A stretch of DNA of 64,000 nt from Sphaerotilus natans (GCF_900156335.1 NZ_FTMZ01000001.1:186001-250000); one strand, 5' to 3'; shown: positions 41,454 to 51,584, numbered from the stretch's first letter. The notes: a model not told the origin generated them from the sequence alone. Numbers and translations: made by a program.

Positions 41454-43163
41454 ATGTCCCAAGCATCTATGGCCGATCTCGGCATGGAATCCTTTGCCGC
41501 GATGTTCGAGGAGTCGCTCCAGCGCGCCAACATGCGCGCCGGCGAAGTGATCTCCGCTGAAGTCGTCCGCGTCGAGCACAGCTTCGTCGTCGTCAACGCC
41601 GGTCTGAAGTCCGAAGCCTACGTTCCGCTGGAAGAGTTCAAGAACGACCAGGGCGAAGTGGAAGTCCAGGTCGGCGACTTCGTGTCGGTCGCGATCGACG
41701 CCATCGAGAACGGCTACGGCGACACCATCCTGTCGCGCGACAAGGCCAAGCGTCTGGCCTCGTGGCTGTCGCTGGAAAATGCCCTGGAGTCGGGCGACTT
41801 CGTCACCGGCACCGTCAACGGCAAGGTCAAGGGCGGCCTGACCGTGCTGGTCAACGGCATCCGCGCCTTCCTGCCGGGTTCCCTGCTGGACACCCGTCCG
41901 GTCAAGGACATGAGCCCGTTCGAGGGCAAGACCATGGAGTTCAAGGTCATCAAGCTCGACCGCAAGCGCAACAACGTTGTGCTGTCGCGTCGCGCGGTGG
42001 TCGAGGCCTCGATGGGCGAAGAGCGCGCCAAGCTGCTGGAAACGCTGCGCGAAGGCGCCATCGTCAACGGCGTGGTCAAGAACATCACCGAATACGGTGC
42101 GTTCGTTGACCTGGGCGGCATCGACGGCCTGCTGCACATCACCGACATGGCCTGGCGCCGTGTCCGTCACCCGAGCGAAGTGGTGACGGTCGGTCAGGAA
42201 CTGACCGCCAAGGTCCTGAAGTTCGACGCCGAGAAGAACCGCGTCTCGCTGGGCCTGAAGCAGATGGGCGACGATCCGTGGTTCGGCGTCTCGCGCCGCT
42301 ACCCGTCGGGCACCCGCCTGTTCGGCAAGGTCACCAACATCGCCGACTACGGCGCGTTCGTCGAGATCGAGCCGGGCATCGAAGGCCTGGTGCACGTCTC
42401 GGAAATGGACTGGACCAACAAGAACGTCGCTCCGTCCAAGATCGTCTCGCTGGGCGACGAAGTCGAAGTCATGGTCCTGGAGATCGACGAAGACAAGCGT
42501 CGTATCTCGCTGGGCATGAAGCAGTGCCGCGCCAACCCGTGGGACGAGTTCGCGCAGAACTTCAAGCGCGGCGACAAGGTCAAGGGCCCGGTCAAGTCGA
42601 TCACCGACTTCGGCGTGTTCGTGGGTCTGGCTGCTGGCATCGACGGCCTGGTGCACCTGTCCGATCTGTCGTGGAACGAGCCGGGCGAAGCCGCGGTCCG
42701 CAACTACAAGAAGGGTCAGGACGTCGAGGCCGTGGTCCTGGGCATCGATGTCGAGCGCGAGCGCATCTCGCTGGGCATCAAGCAGCTCGACGCCGATCCG
42801 TTCACCAACTACACCTCGGTCAATGACCGCGGCATGACGGTGACCGGCAAGGTCAAGTCGGTCGACCCGCGTGGTGCCGAGATCCAGCTGAACGAGGAAG
42901 TCACCGGTTACCTGCGTGCTTCGGAAATCGCCCGCGAGCGCGTGGAAGATGCCCGCAACGTGCTGAAGGAAGGCGACGAAGTCACCGCCCTGATCATCAA
43001 CATCGATCGCAAGACGCGCTCGATCCAGCTGTCGATCAAGGCCAAGGACAACGCCGAGAACCAGGAAGCCATGCAGCGCCTGTCGGCTGACTCCAGCCGC
43101 GAGAACGCTGGCACCACCAGCCTGGGCGCCCTGCTGAAGGCCAAGCTGGATCAGGGCAACTGA
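41454..43163 (+). CDS. rpsA: 30S ribosomal protein S1
   Basis: 569 residues with six S1 RNA-binding repeats, e.g. [40 protein letters not shown] and [20 protein letters not shown], each followed by an RISLG(M/I)KQ-type end. Start ATG 41454 ([14 protein letters not shown]). The first two repeats bind the ribosome, the rest capture mRNA. Codon use is visibly more uniform (AAG, CTG, GAA) than in its neighbours, as expected for a highly expressed gene. A 150-base leader separates it from aroA-cmk. Confidence 0.98.
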   Translation: MSQASMADLGMESFAAMFEESLQRANMRAGEVISAEVVRVEHSFVVVNAGLKSEAYVPLEEFKNDQGEVEVQVGDFVSVAIDAIENGYGDTILSRDKAKRLASWLSLENALESGDFVTGTVNGKVKGGLTVLVNGIRAFLPGSLLDTRPVKDMSPFEGKTMEFKVIKLDRKRNNVVLSRRAVVEASMGEERAKLLETLREGAIVNGVVKNITEYGAFVDLGGIDGLLHITDMAWRRVRHPSEVVTVGQELTAKVLKFDAEKNRVSLGLKQMGDDPWFGVSRRYPSGTRLFGKVTNIADYGAFVEIEPGIEGLVHVSEMDWTNKNVAPSKIVSLGDEVEVMVLEIDEDKRRISLGMKQCRANPWDEFAQNFKRGDKVKGPVKSITDFGVFVGLAAGIDGLVHLSDLSWNEPGEAAVRNYKKGQDVEAVVLGIDVERERISLGIKQLDADPFTNYTSVNDRGMTVTGKVKSVDPRGAEIQLNEEVTGYLRASEIARERVEDARNVLKEGDEVTALIINIDRKTRSIQLSIKAKDNAENQEAMQRLSADSSRENAGTTSLGALLKAKLDQGN

Positions 43164-43197
43164 TCCTGATGCCGGACGCCACGGACCTGCCGTCTGC

Positions 43198-43551
43198 ATG
43201 ACCCGCTCCGACCTCGTCAATCTGCTGGCCGCACGCTTCGGCCAGCTGACCCATCGTGATGCCGAGTTCGCCGTCAAGACGATGCTCGACACGATGACCG
43301 AGGCCCTGGGGCGGGGCCACCGCATCGAGATCCGTGGCTTCGGCAGCTTTGCCGTCAATCGCCGGCCGCCGCGCATGGGGCGCAATCCCCGTTCCGGCGA
43401 GCCGGTCGTCATTCCCGAGAAGCTGGTGCCGCACTTCAAGCCGGGCAAGGCCCTGCGCGAAGCCGTCGACCGCACCGCCGCTTCTGCCATGCCCACGCCT
43501 GCTGCTGCAGTCGTCGCACCGCCTGCCTCCGCCTCCGGCGACAAGGCCTGA
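43198..43551 (+). CDS. ihfB: Integration host factor beta subunit
   Basis: 117 residues. [14 protein letters not shown] and the DNA-binding arm block [20 protein letters not shown] with [24 protein letters not shown] identify IHF-beta. The C-terminus carries an extra Ala/Pro-rich tail of about 20 residues beyond the usual end. It bends DNA with IhfA in replication, recombination and transcription. It lies 34 bases after rpsA, as in most proteobacteria. Confidence 0.95.
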   Translation: MTRSDLVNLLAARFGQLTHRDAEFAVKTMLDTMTEALGRGHRIEIRGFGSFAVNRRPPRMGRNPRSGEPVVIPEKLVPHFKPGKALREAVDRTAASAMPTPAAAVVAPPASASGDKA

Positions 43552-43620
43552 CCGTCCGCCCGGACGGCCGCGCACCCCGCGCGGCGCATGCCGCACGACA
43601 CGCACTAGAATCCCGGTGCG

Positions 43621-43953
43621 ATGCGATTCTTCTCCTGGCTATTTCGAGCCGCCATCTTCTTCGTGCTGTTCGCCTTCGCGCTGAACAATCAGCACGAGGC
43701 CCGGATCCGCTGGTTCTTCGGCTTCGAGTTCCGTGCACCGATGGTGCTGATGGTGCTCGTGGTCTTTGCTGCCGGTGCGCTTTTTGGCGTCCTGGCGATG
43801 ATGCCGAACTGGTGGCGCCAGCGCCGCCGCGCCCGTGCCTCGACCGAGCCGCAGACCCCGGTGATCACCACCGCGGCCGTGCCGGCGGTGTCCGGCGTCA
43901 CCCCTGTCCTGCCTGACGTTCCCCTGGGCGCTCCCCCCCGCGATGGACTTTGA
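43621..43953 (+). CDS. lapA: LapA-family membrane protein (DUF1049)
   Basis: 110 residues. Two membrane helices (LFRAAIFFVLFAFALNNQHEARIRWFF and VLMVLVVFAAGALFGVLAMMPNWW) match LapA/YciS. The C-terminus is Pro/Thr-rich. It overlaps lapB by 11 bases. With LapB it takes part in control of lipopolysaccharide synthesis through LpxC turnover. Confidence 0.9.
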   Translation: MRFFSWLFRAAIFFVLFAFALNNQHEARIRWFFGFEFRAPMVLMVLVVFAAGALFGVLAMMPNWWRQRRRARASTEPQTPVITTAAVPAVSGVTPVLPDVPLGAPPRDGL

Positions 43954-45094
43954 CCTGCAGTGGCTGCTGCTGGCCCTGCCGCTGGCCTTCGGGCTGGGCT
44001 GGCTGGCCTCGCGCCTGGACATGCGCCAGTGGAAGCGCGACATCGAGTCGTCTCCGCGCGCCTATTTCAAGGGCCTGAACCTGCTGCTCAACGAGCAGCA
44101 GGACAAGGCCATCGATGCGTTCATCGAGGCCGTCCAGCATGACCCGGGCAGCTCGGACCTGCACTTTGCGCTCGGCAACCTGTTCCGGCGCCGGGGCGAG
44201 TACGAGCGGGCGGTGCGGGTGCATCAGCATCTGCTGGCACGTGCCGACCTGCCGACCTCCGAGCGTGACCGCGCCCAGTACGCGCTGGCGCAGGATTTCC
44301 TGAAGGCCGGTCTGTTCGACCGGGCCGAGGCGGCCTACCGGGCACTGGAGGGATCCGCCTTCGCGACCGATGCCCGCATGGCACTGCTGACGCTGCATGA
44401 GCGTTCGCGCGACTGGAAGGCCGCGATCGAGGTGGCACGCCAGCTCGAGGCGGTGGCGGCTGGATCATTTGCGCCCCGCCTTGCCCATTACTGGTGCGAG
44501 CTGGCGCTCGAGGCCGATGCCCGTGGCCAGGGCGACGATGCGCTGGTCGCACTGGACAAGGCGCGCCAGGCCGCGCCGCAGTCGGCGCGTCCCCTGGTGC
44601 TGGCCGGCCAGCGTGCGGCGCGTGCTGGTGCGCATGCGCAGGCGCTGCAGGCCTGGCTGCCGCTGGTCACGCTGTCGCCGGGGGCCCTGTCGGTCATCGC
44701 GGCGGACTTCGCGGCCAGTGCGCAGGCCTGTGGCCGGGTGGACGAGGCCCGTGCCGCGCTGTCCGAACTGCATCGCCAGGTGCCGACCTCCGACCTGCTG
44801 GCCGCGCTGCTCGGGCTCGATGCCGATGCGGCCTCGCGCCGCCGGCTGCTGCTCGAACACATGAAGGTTCAGCCCGGCCTGGGCCCGGTGCTGAGGCTGC
44901 TGCGCGAGCCCGGTGGTGCGTCCCTGTCTGGCGACGAGCATCAGGCGGTGCAGGGCAGCGTCGCGCAGGCGCTGCGGCCGCTGCAGCGCTACCGCTGCGC
45001 GGCCTGCGGCTTCGAGGCGCAGCAGTATTTCTGGCAGTGCCCCGGCTGCCAGGGCTGGGAGACCTTCCCTCCGCGCCGCCTCGAGGATCATTGA
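43943..45094 (+). CDS. lapB: Lipopolysaccharide assembly protein LapB
   Basis: 383 residues. An N-terminal membrane helix ([23 protein letters not shown]) is followed by TPR repeats (YFKGLNLLLNEQQDKAIDAF, DLHFALGNLFRRRGEYERAV) and a C-terminal rubredoxin-like knuckle with two CxxC pairs (YRCAACGFEAQQYFWQCPGC). LapB tethers LpxC to FtsH for degradation, balancing LPS. It overlaps lapA. Confidence 0.95.
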   Translation: MDFDLQWLLLALPLAFGLGWLASRLDMRQWKRDIESSPRAYFKGLNLLLNEQQDKAIDAFIEAVQHDPGSSDLHFALGNLFRRRGEYERAVRVHQHLLARADLPTSERDRAQYALAQDFLKAGLFDRAEAAYRALEGSAFATDARMALLTLHERSRDWKAAIEVARQLEAVAAGSFAPRLAHYWCELALEADARGQGDDALVALDKARQAAPQSARPLVLAGQRAARAGAHAQALQAWLPLVTLSPGALSVIAADFAASAQACGRVDEARAALSELHRQVPTSDLLAALLGLDADAASRRRLLLEHMKVQPGLGPVLRLLREPGGASLSGDEHQAVQGSVAQALRPLQRYRCAACGFEAQQYFWQCPGCQGWETFPPRRLEDH

Positions 45095-45100
45095 GCTCTC

Positions 45101-45141
45101 CCCCATCGGAGGGCCCCCGGAAGAGGGCCCTCCTGATGGGG
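45101..45141 (+). terminator. Strong hairpin after lapB
   Basis: CCCCATC plus GGAGGGCCC (45101-45116), loop of 8, GGGCCCTCC-T-GATGGGG (45125-45141), a 16-pair stem with one bulge, 7 bases past the lapB stop. No T tract follows, so it may end transcription poorly or protect the 3' end of the rpsA-ihfB-lapAB message. Confidence 0.5.
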
Positions 45142-45276
45142 ATGCACCGAGTCTGACCGCGCTCCTATCGTGGATCCACGCCGGCATCCGTGCCGCCGGC
45201 GCCGCCGATCCGCCCCGCTGCGAGCGGATCATCCCTGTCCGCGAACCACCCCCGCACGGGGTCCGGGAGCATCACG

Positions 45277-45627
45277 ATGATGACGATCCGCAATCTGCTG
45301 GCTGGCCTGGCGCTGGCCCTGGCCTCGGTGACCTGTCTGGCCACCGACATCAACAAGGCTTCTCAGGCCGAGCTGGAGTCGATCAAGGGCATCGGCCCTG
45401 CGATGTCCGGCCGCATTCTCGAGGAGCGCAAGAAGGGCCCGTTCCGGGACTGGGCCGATGTGATGGAGCGTGTCAAGGGCATCAAGCAGGCCACCGCGAC
45501 TCGCTTCTCCAGCGGGGGGCTGACGGTCAATGGGGGCGCCTTCGCTCTGCCCGCCGCGCCTGCCACCACGCCGGTGGCTGCGGCGGGCCCCGCGGCGACG
45601 GCGCTCACGCCGGTGAAGAAGCCCTGA
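45277..45627 (+). CDS. Exported helix-hairpin-helix (ComEA-like) protein
   Basis: 116 residues from ATG 45277, with GGGAG 7 bases ahead. A Sec signal peptide (about 1-22) precedes a single HhH pair: [26 protein letters not shown] and [22 protein letters not shown]. ComEA-type proteins bind incoming DNA in the periplasm during natural transformation; many Burkholderiales carry short versions like this. An Ala/Pro/Thr tail follows. Its last 23 bases overlap the convergent patatin gene. Confidence 0.85.
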   Translation: MMTIRNLLAGLALALASVTCLATDINKASQAELESIKGIGPAMSGRILEERKKGPFRDWADVMERVKGIKQATATRFSSGGLTVNGGAFALPAAPATTPVAAAGPAATALTPVKKP

Positions 45628-46963
45628 CCGTGAGCGGTTGCCCCGATGTGCCGCTGTCGGCGCAGGCCGTCAGCGCGGGGCGGGCCGCATCGCCGTTGGC
45701 GAGCCGGGCCTGGGGCGGCGTAGGGCCCTGTGTGTCGTCCGGCTGCCAGCCGAAGAAGCGCAGGACATCGGCACGCCGCGCCATCGCGTCCGCCTCGCCC
45801 AGTGCGATCAGCTCTCGGGTGTAGCCGGACTCGAACAGCAGGTAGCTGGCCAGCGCCGCGCCGCGTGCCGAGCTGCCCCGGCCACTGACACCGACGCCGC
45901 GCAACAGGCTGCGCACCGTCAGCGGCAGGCTGTCGAGATGGCGGCCTGCGATCTCGTCCAGACGCTGGCTGGGCGCGATCACCAGCGCTTCGATCGGCCG
46001 CAGCGTGGTCTGCGCCCGGGCCTGCGGTGGCAGCAGGGCCAGCGTCGAGTTGATGCGCTGCAGCCGCTCGACATCGACCGCCAGCGCGTCGAGAAAGATG
46101 TTCGACATCGCATGGCCGGCGATCTGCGCGATCGTCGGGTAGCCGCTGATTTCCAGATGAACGCCCGGCGGCTCGTGCATGCGGCCGGCGCCGATGATCA
46201 GGATGCGCTCCGCGCCCAGATGCACCGCGGGCGAGATCGGTGCGGCCTGGCGCATCGAGCCGTCGCCGAACCAGCCGGTGCGCTCGCCGCAAGGCAGCTC
46301 GACCGCTGGAAAGACGAAGGGAATCGCTGCCGAGGCCAGCAGGTGGCGCACCCCGAGCCGGGCCGGCACCGCGAGGCGCTGCGAGCGGTTCCAGGGCGCG
46401 ATGTTCTCGCGGCTCTCGTAGAAGGTGACATGCTCGCCGCTGGTGTAGCTGGAGGCCGTCACCGCCAGCGCATCCAGATGGCCGTCGTTCATCAGCCGCT
46501 GCAGTCGGTCGAAGCGCACCATGCGCAGCAGCAGCGATTCCAGCGGACTGTTGTTCAGCAGCGAGCGTGGGCGCAGTCGCCGCCAGCGGTGCAGCAGCCA
46601 GCCGAAGGACATCATCGTCAGCCAAGGGGCACCGGTGCGCAGCACGCCCAGCGAGTCGGTGCGGTAGACCTGCTCGGAGCGGAACTGCGCCCAGACATCG
46701 GCGATCTCGCGCACCGCCGCATCATGGCGGTCGGCCTGGCAGGCCAGGGCGGTGGCGTTGATCGCGCCGGCCGAGGTGCCGGCGATGATCTGGTAGGGGC
46801 TGTGCGTCGGCGCGCCGACCTCGCGGGCGATGTCGGCAATCGCTCTCAGCACGCCGACCTGATAGGCAGCCCGCGCTCCACCGCCCGTCAGCAGCAGCCC
46901 GGTGCGCGGCTGCGACCGGACAGGGGGCGGGAGCATCGCCGGGAGGGAGGAGGCCGTGTCCAT
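45605..46963 (-). CDS. Patatin-like phospholipase
   Basis: 452 residues from ATG 46961-46963. The oxyanion loop [15 protein letters not shown], nucleophile elbow [14 protein letters not shown] and the catalytic Asp in [10 protein letters not shown] form the Ser-Asp dyad of bacterial patatins. [16 protein letters not shown] is another family block. No signal peptide. About 90 residues of C-terminal extension have no motif I recognise. It would hydrolyse membrane or storage lipids. Transcribed alone; the convergent HhH gene overlaps its 3' end. Confidence 0.9.
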   Translation of the reverse strand: MDTASSLPAMLPPPVRSQPRTGLLLTGGGARAAYQVGVLRAIADIAREVGAPTHSPYQIIAGTSAGAINATALACQADRHDAAVREIADVWAQFRSEQVYRTDSLGVLRTGAPWLTMMSFGWLLHRWRRLRPRSLLNNSPLESLLLRMVRFDRLQRLMNDGHLDALAVTASSYTSGEHVTFYESRENIAPWNRSQRLAVPARLGVRHLLASAAIPFVFPAVELPCGERTGWFGDGSMRQAAPISPAVHLGAERILIIGAGRMHEPPGVHLEISGYPTIAQIAGHAMSNIFLDALAVDVERLQRINSTLALLPPQARAQTTLRPIEALVIAPSQRLDEIAGRHLDSLPLTVRSLLRGVGVSGRGSSARGAALASYLLFESGYTRELIALGEADAMARRADVLRFFGWQPDDTQGPTPPQARLANGDAARPALTACADSGTSGQPLTVRASSPA

Positions 46964-47022
46964 GCGCGCCAGTCTATCGACCCCCTGTGCGGGTGTCGGC
47001 AGAAAACCGCCCGACTCCGGCC

Positions 47023-47301
47023 TCAGTCGTGGTGATGGCGCTGGCGGCGCATCAGCCGGCGCTGCAGTAGCGCGATCGAGAGCAGGCCCGCGGCGGCCAG
47101 CGCGGCCGGATGGGACTCGCCGTCCGACAGCGCCCCGGTACTGGCCGAGGCAGAGACCGTCGGCGGTGCGGGCGGCGCCTGATGCGCAGGCATCGCCCAG
47201 GCGGCGGTGCAGCCCAGCAGACTCAGCGCCGATCCTGCCGCGATCCGTCTCAGCGACCGATGCGACAGGTGTGGCGATGCGGAGAGAGTGAGAGTGAACA
47301 T
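47023..47301 (-). CDS. Small exported protein with C-terminal membrane/Arg anchor
   Basis: 92 residues from ATG 47299-47301. A long signal peptide ([20 protein letters not shown] ... AWAMP) is followed by a short Pro/Ala/Ser-rich segment and a C-terminal hydrophobic helix ([15 protein letters not shown]) ending in [13 protein letters not shown]. This tripartite end (motif, helix, basic cluster) looks like the CTERM protein-sorting signals processed by exosortases or rhombosortase. No sorting enzyme is nearby. I do not recognise the family, and a chance frame cannot be excluded. Confidence 0.5.
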   Translation of the reverse strand: MFTLTLSASPHLSHRSLRRIAAGSALSLLGCTAAWAMPAHQAPPAPPTVSASASTGALSDGESHPAALAAAGLLSIALLQRRLMRRQRHHHD

Positions 47302-47462
47302 GTCGGGCTTCCCTGGCGTTGCGGCCGAATGTCGCGGCCGAATCGAGGCGCCGTCCCGGCATCGATCGGATGTCACGCCTGGGACGGTACGGCCCCATTC
47401 TATTCAGGGAGTCACGATCTGATCAGTGGAAACCCTGACCAAAAGGTGTGCGGCTGTTCACG

Positions 47463-48293
47463 TCATGTCCGCCAGATCCGGGGCGCGGACTCGGCCAGCG
47501 ACCAGCCGTCCTGGCGCCAGGCTGCCCGCACGGCCACCAGCAGCTGCATCAGCGGCTCGACCCGCTCGGCCAGTGCACGCAGCACGATCACCCTGTCATG
47601 GACAGCGCTGACCCCGGCGCTGTCCGCCAGCGGCGAGGCCGACAGCCGATCTCGGGCCACCTCGAGCAGCCGTGCCGTGCGCTCTCGGCCGATCGCCTCG
47701 CCGCTGCCGAACCACATCGTGCCCAGCACCCGCCGGCCCGCCCAGCCAAGCGGACCGTCGAGCAGCAGCGTGTCGCTGGCGTCGATGCGGGCCTGCTCCA
47801 GCCAGACGCCGGGCAGTTCCAGGTGCTGCTGGTAGCGGCCCCGGCTCCAGGCTTCCCCGGCGGCAGGCAGACCGAGCGCCAGCAGATCCCAGCCGATCAT
47901 TTCGGCCTTCGGGGCCAGATCGAAGTGCATCCGGTTGATCGCATGGCAGTCGCGGTAGGCGATGGTCTCCAGCGGCAGCCATTCCAGCCGGGCATGGTCG
48001 GCCAGCCGCGCCTGCACCTGCTGCATGCCGGGCGCACCGGCGCTGCGGTAGTAGCGGGTCGCGCCGGGCGTGGTGATCAGCGCATGCGTGCCTTCTTCCA
48101 GTTGCGCCTCGATCTCGAGCGTGTCGCCGCCGACGATGCCGCCGGGCGGATGCACCAGCACGTGATGGCAGATGCCGGGGCCTTCCGGGTACAGGCGCTG
48201 CAGCACGCGCAGCGGGCCATGGTGGCGGTCCAGCGCGATCGTGCGCTCGCCATCGCGGGTGTAGTGCAGGTTCAGGCGGCCGGGCCAGCTCAT
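47463..48293 (-). CDS. ureD: Urease accessory protein UreD
   Basis: 276 residues, the normal length. Family blocks are LLVHPPGGIVGGD-type (HPPGGIVGGDTLEIEAQLE), TTPGATRYYRSAG, LEWLPLETIAYRDCHA and WDLLALGLPAAGEAWSRGRY. UreD works with UreF and UreG to load nickel into urease. Normally it heads a ureDABC cluster, but the sequence downstream (47462 to 47302) holds no urease gene, so the structural genes must lie elsewhere. Start ATG 48293. Confidence 0.95.
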   Translation of the reverse strand: MSWPGRLNLHYTRDGERTIALDRHHGPLRVLQRLYPEGPGICHHVLVHPPGGIVGGDTLEIEAQLEEGTHALITTPGATRYYRSAGAPGMQQVQARLADHARLEWLPLETIAYRDCHAINRMHFDLAPKAEMIGWDLLALGLPAAGEAWSRGRYQQHLELPGVWLEQARIDASDTLLLDGPLGWAGRRVLGTMWFGSGEAIGRERTARLLEVARDRLSASPLADSAGVSAVHDRVIVLRALAERVEPLMQLLVAVRAAWRQDGWSLAESAPRIWRT

Positions 48294-48382
48294 GGGCGTG
48301 TCGAGGAAAGGACGAATGGCAAGGGCGAAAGGGCGGGAGTGTAGCGGGCCGGCCTGGCGCAGTGGTCCTGCGTCGAACCGCG

Positions 48383-49354
48383 TCAGGCCGCCTCGGGCAG
48401 CGTGGTGCGGCGGTACATCTCGACGATATGCTCGCCGGCGGTGATGGCCGGATAGCGTGGCGGATCGCTGGCGTCATGGCAGCCGGGCAGGGTGGCCACC
48501 TGGGCGTGGTAGTCGATGTCGTGGAACCAGGCGATCGAGAAGCGCTCGCGCCCGCTGTGGCGGTTGACGACCCGGTGCAGCGAGGAGCGGTAGCGGTCGT
48601 TGGTCCAGCGCTGCATCAGGTCGCCGAGGTTGACCACCAGCGTGCCGGGCATCGGCGGCACGTCGATCCACTCGCCCTCGCGCTGGACCTGCAGGCCGCC
48701 GGACTCGTCCTGGGCCAGCAGCGTCAGGCCGCCCCAGTCGGTGTGGGCGCCCGAGCCGATCTGGCCGTCGAGCCGGCTGGCCGACTGCGGCGGATAGTGC
48801 AGCAGCCGCAGCACCGGCATCGGATTGCGCTGGAAGGGCTCGAAATGCTCGCGCGGCAGCTTCAGCGCCAGCGCGATCAGGCCCATCAGGTGGCGACCGA
48901 GGCGGGTCATCGTCGCCTGGTAGGCCTCGACGGTGGCCTGGAAGCCGGGCACCAGCGCCTCGTCGGGCCACTGGTTCGGGCCATGGTTGGGGGTGCCGGC
49001 GCGCACCAGCGCGTCCCAGGGGCCGCGGTCGACGCCGAGGTAGAAGCTCTCCTTCAGGTCCGCGGGCCGGCCGGATTCCAGCGCCTGCCAGCCCACCGGA
49101 TCGAAGCCGCGGCACAGGCCGCCCGACAGATCGACATGCCAGCGCCGCTTGACCTCCTCGGGGAGCGCGAACAGCCGGCGCGACAGCATGAAAAGATGAT
49201 GGCTGAGCGCCAGCGGCACGCCGTGGCCGGTGACATGGAAGAAGCCGTCGCGCCGGCAGGCCGCATCGATGCGGGCGGCGATGGCGTGCAGGGCCTGGGG
49301 GTCGTGACCGAAGCTGGGGGCCAGATCGATCACCGGCAGCGGGCTGTCCGGCAT
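48383..49354 (-). CDS. 2-oxoglutarate/Fe(II) oxygenase, isopenicillin-N-synthase family
   Basis: 323 residues; AGGAG lies 7 bases before ATG 49354. The DIOX_N part starts LPVIDLAPSF and includes GFFHVTGHGVP. The iron site is His-Thr-Asp in GSGAHTDWGGLTLL plus the distal His in YRSSLHRVVNR, and 2-oxoglutarate is bound by Arg-x-Ser in RERFSIAWF. The substrate cannot be read from sequence. It is upstream of ureD by 89 bases and downstream of the deaminase, so it is probably part of the same reverse-strand run. Confidence 0.9.
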   Translation of the reverse strand: MPDSPLPVIDLAPSFGHDPQALHAIAARIDAACRRDGFFHVTGHGVPLALSHHLFMLSRRLFALPEEVKRRWHVDLSGGLCRGFDPVGWQALESGRPADLKESFYLGVDRGPWDALVRAGTPNHGPNQWPDEALVPGFQATVEAYQATMTRLGRHLMGLIALALKLPREHFEPFQRNPMPVLRLLHYPPQSASRLDGQIGSGAHTDWGGLTLLAQDESGGLQVQREGEWIDVPPMPGTLVVNLGDLMQRWTNDRYRSSLHRVVNRHSGRERFSIAWFHDIDYHAQVATLPGCHDASDPPRYPAITAGEHIVEMYRRTTLPEAA

Positions 49355-49461
49355 GGGGCGCTCCTGATGGCGAAAAATGAGAGATTCGTCACGAAGAATC
49401 GCACGAGCCATGCCAGCCGCTTGCGCCCGCGATGCACCGATCGCGGGCGGCGGAGCGCTGC

Positions 49462-49962
49462 TCAGCGGCCGAGCCAGAAGCGCGCGTGCACTGCGGCGAG
49501 CTCGTCCTCGATCGCGGGAATCGGCCCCCAGACGCGGATCGGCTTCTGGCCGCGCGAGAAGACCTCGCGGCAGGGCACATCCAGCGTCGGATTCTCGGGA
49601 TGGCGGCCGGTGGTGGCGCGCAGCCGCGTCTCGCTCATGCCGTAGACCAGCCGCCCGATGCCTGCCCAGTACTGGGTGCCCGAGCACATGCAGCAGGGCT
49701 CGACGGTGGTGTAGAGCGTGCAGTTCCACAGCAGCTCGGCGTCGAACTTGGCCGCGGCCTGGCGCGCGAGCACCGCCTCGGCATGGTTGACGCTGTCGAC
49801 ATTGCCCTGGATCAGCAGCACCGTCTCGTGGTCCGGCCCCACCAGCAAGGCGCCGAAGGGGTGATGGCCCTGCTCCATCGCGGCGCGTGCGATGTCGCTG
49901 GCCTGGCGCAGGTGCAGCAGCATCTGCTCCATCGTCGGGTCGGGCGTGGTGAAGGCGTGCAT
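49462..49962 (-). CDS. Nucleoside/nucleobase deaminase (CDA superfamily)
   Basis: 166 residues. The zinc site is VNHAEAVLA (His and catalytic Glu) and TVEPCCMCSG (two Cys). The pattern places it with guanine- and TadA-related deaminases rather than with cytidine deaminases. The usual substrate-specifying C-terminal region (TLDVPCREVFSRGQKPIRVWG) is divergent, so the base is not certain. It lies 27 bases downstream of the ABC permease gene and 107 bases before the oxygenase gene. Confidence 0.88.
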   Translation of the reverse strand: MHAFTTPDPTMEQMLLHLRQASDIARAAMEQGHHPFGALLVGPDHETVLLIQGNVDSVNHAEAVLARQAAAKFDAELLWNCTLYTTVEPCCMCSGTQYWAGIGRLVYGMSETRLRATTGRHPENPTLDVPCREVFSRGQKPIRVWGPIPAIEDELAAVHARFWLGR

Positions 49963-49989
49963 GGTCCGATCATGCGCCTTTTTGCCGCT

Positions 49990-50757
49990 TCAGTGCGCGT
50001 TCGAGCCGCGATGGGCCCAGCCGGTCGTGCGCTTCTCCACCACCGAGAACAGCTCGTACATCACCATCGCCATCGCGCCGACCACCACCAGCCCGGCAAA
50101 CGCCAGTCCCATCTGCATCGAGCTGCCGGCCGAGATCAGCAGATAGCCTATGCCCTCGTTGGCCGCGGTCATTTCCGACACCGTGGTGCCGACGAAGGCC
50201 AGCGTGATCGCCACCTTCAGCGAGCCGTAGAAATAGGGCAGCGAGCGCGGCAGCCCGACCTTGACCAGCACGTCCCAGCGCCGTGCGCCCAGCACCCGCA
50301 GCACGTCCTCCAGCTCGGGTTCGAGCGTGGCCAGGCCGGTGGCGATGTTGACCATGATCGGGAAGAAGCTGATCAGGAAGGCGGTCAGGATGGCCGGACC
50401 GATGCCGATGCCGAACCACACCACCAGGATCGGCACGAAGGCGGCCTTGGGCAGCGCGTTGAAGGCGGTCATCAGCGGATAGACCGCGGCGTAGGCCGCG
50501 CGCGAGCTGCCGATCAGGAAGCCCAGCAGCACGCCGACGACGATCGACAGGCCGAAGCCGGCCATCGTCACCCAGAAGGTGCGCCAAGCGTGGCCGGCGA
50601 TGGTGGCGGCATGCTCGGCCAGCGCCGCGCCGATCGCCGCCGGGCTCGGGAAGATGAATTCCGAGATGCCCAGGCCCGCGCACAGTGCCTGCCACAGCAG
50701 CAGCACCGCGACCAGCAGGATCCAGGGCGACCAGCGTTCCATCTGGCGGGCGTTCAT
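49990..50757 (-). CDS. ABC transporter permease (SsuC/TauC type)
   Basis: 255 residues, six membrane helices. The EAA-type loop is seen in LEDVLRVLGARRWDVLVKVGLPRSLPYFYGSLKVA. FNALPKAAFVPILVVWFGIG is conserved in nitrate/sulfonate/taurine and thiamine-precursor permeases. Its start overlaps the stop of the ATPase gene by 4 bases (50754-50757). Confidence 0.93.
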   Translation of the reverse strand: MNARQMERWSPWILLVAVLLLWQALCAGLGISEFIFPSPAAIGAALAEHAATIAGHAWRTFWVTMAGFGLSIVVGVLLGFLIGSSRAAYAAVYPLMTAFNALPKAAFVPILVVWFGIGIGPAILTAFLISFFPIMVNIATGLATLEPELEDVLRVLGARRWDVLVKVGLPRSLPYFYGSLKVAITLAFVGTTVSEMTAANEGIGYLLISAGSSMQMGLAFAGLVVVGAMAMVMYELFSVVEKRTTGWAHRGSNAH

Positions 50758-51584
50758 TGGGCGATCTCCGATGCGGTGGCGAGGCCGGCGACGGGCTTGC
50801 GCATGGCGCCGATGTGGCCGCGCAGCTCATGCACGATGGCGGTGAATTCGGGCGTGTAGGTGATCTCCAGATCGCGCGGGCGCGGCAGGTCGATCTCGCG
50901 CCGGACGACGAAGCGGCCTGGGCTCTTGCTCATCACATAGACCGTGTCGGCCAGGAACACGCTCTCGCGCAGGTCGTGCGTGACCAGGATGACGTTGAAC
51001 TTCTGCGCCGCCTGCAGGTCGCGCAGCGCGCACCACAGCTCCTCGCGGGTGAAGGCGTCGAGCGCGCCGAAGGGCTCGTCGAGCAGCAGCATCTTCGGCT
51101 CGTGGATCAGCGCGCGGCAGATGCTGGCGCGCTGCTGCATGCCGCCCGAGAGCTGCCACGGAAACTTGTCTTCCATGCCGGCCAGGCCGACACTGGCCAG
51201 CAGCCGGCGCGCCTTCTCGCGGTACTCGCCCTTCTTCTGCTTGAAGGACGAGCGGTAGGGCTCGACGATCTCCAGTGGCAGCAGCACGTTGTCGATCGTG
51301 GTGCGCCAGGGCAGCAGGCTCGGCGCCTGGAAGGCCATGCCGGTGATCTTCAGCGGGCCGGTGACCTCCTGGCCGCCGATGGTGACGGTGCCGCGGCTCG
51401 GGCGCTTCAGGCCGGTGGCCAGCTTCATGAAGGTGGACTTGCCGCAGCCCGAGGGCCCGACGATGGCGATGAACTCGCCCTCGCCGACCTGCAGGTTGAT
51501 GTCCTCGACAGCGAACTGCTGCTGGGCCAGCAGCTCGTCGTTGTAGGCCAGCCAGACATCCTTGAAATCGACGAAGGCGCTCAT
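50754..51584 (-). CDS. ABC transporter ATP-binding protein
   Basis: 276 residues. Walker A VGPSGCGKSTFMKLA, signature QLSGGMQQRASICRAL, Walker B MLLLDEPFGALDAFTRE and the switch His in VTHDLRESVFLAD are intact. It belongs to the SsuB/TauB group. It follows the binding-protein gene by 27 bases and overlaps the permease start, completing a three-gene importer. Confidence 0.95.
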   Translation of the reverse strand: MSAFVDFKDVWLAYNDELLAQQQFAVEDINLQVGEGEFIAIVGPSGCGKSTFMKLATGLKRPSRGTVTIGGQEVTGPLKITGMAFQAPSLLPWRTTIDNVLLPLEIVEPYRSSFKQKKGEYREKARRLLASVGLAGMEDKFPWQLSGGMQQRASICRALIHEPKMLLLDEPFGALDAFTREELWCALRDLQAAQKFNVILVTHDLRESVFLADTVYVMSKSPGRFVVRREIDLPRPRDLEITYTPEFTAIVHELRGHIGAMRKPVAGLATASEIAQ

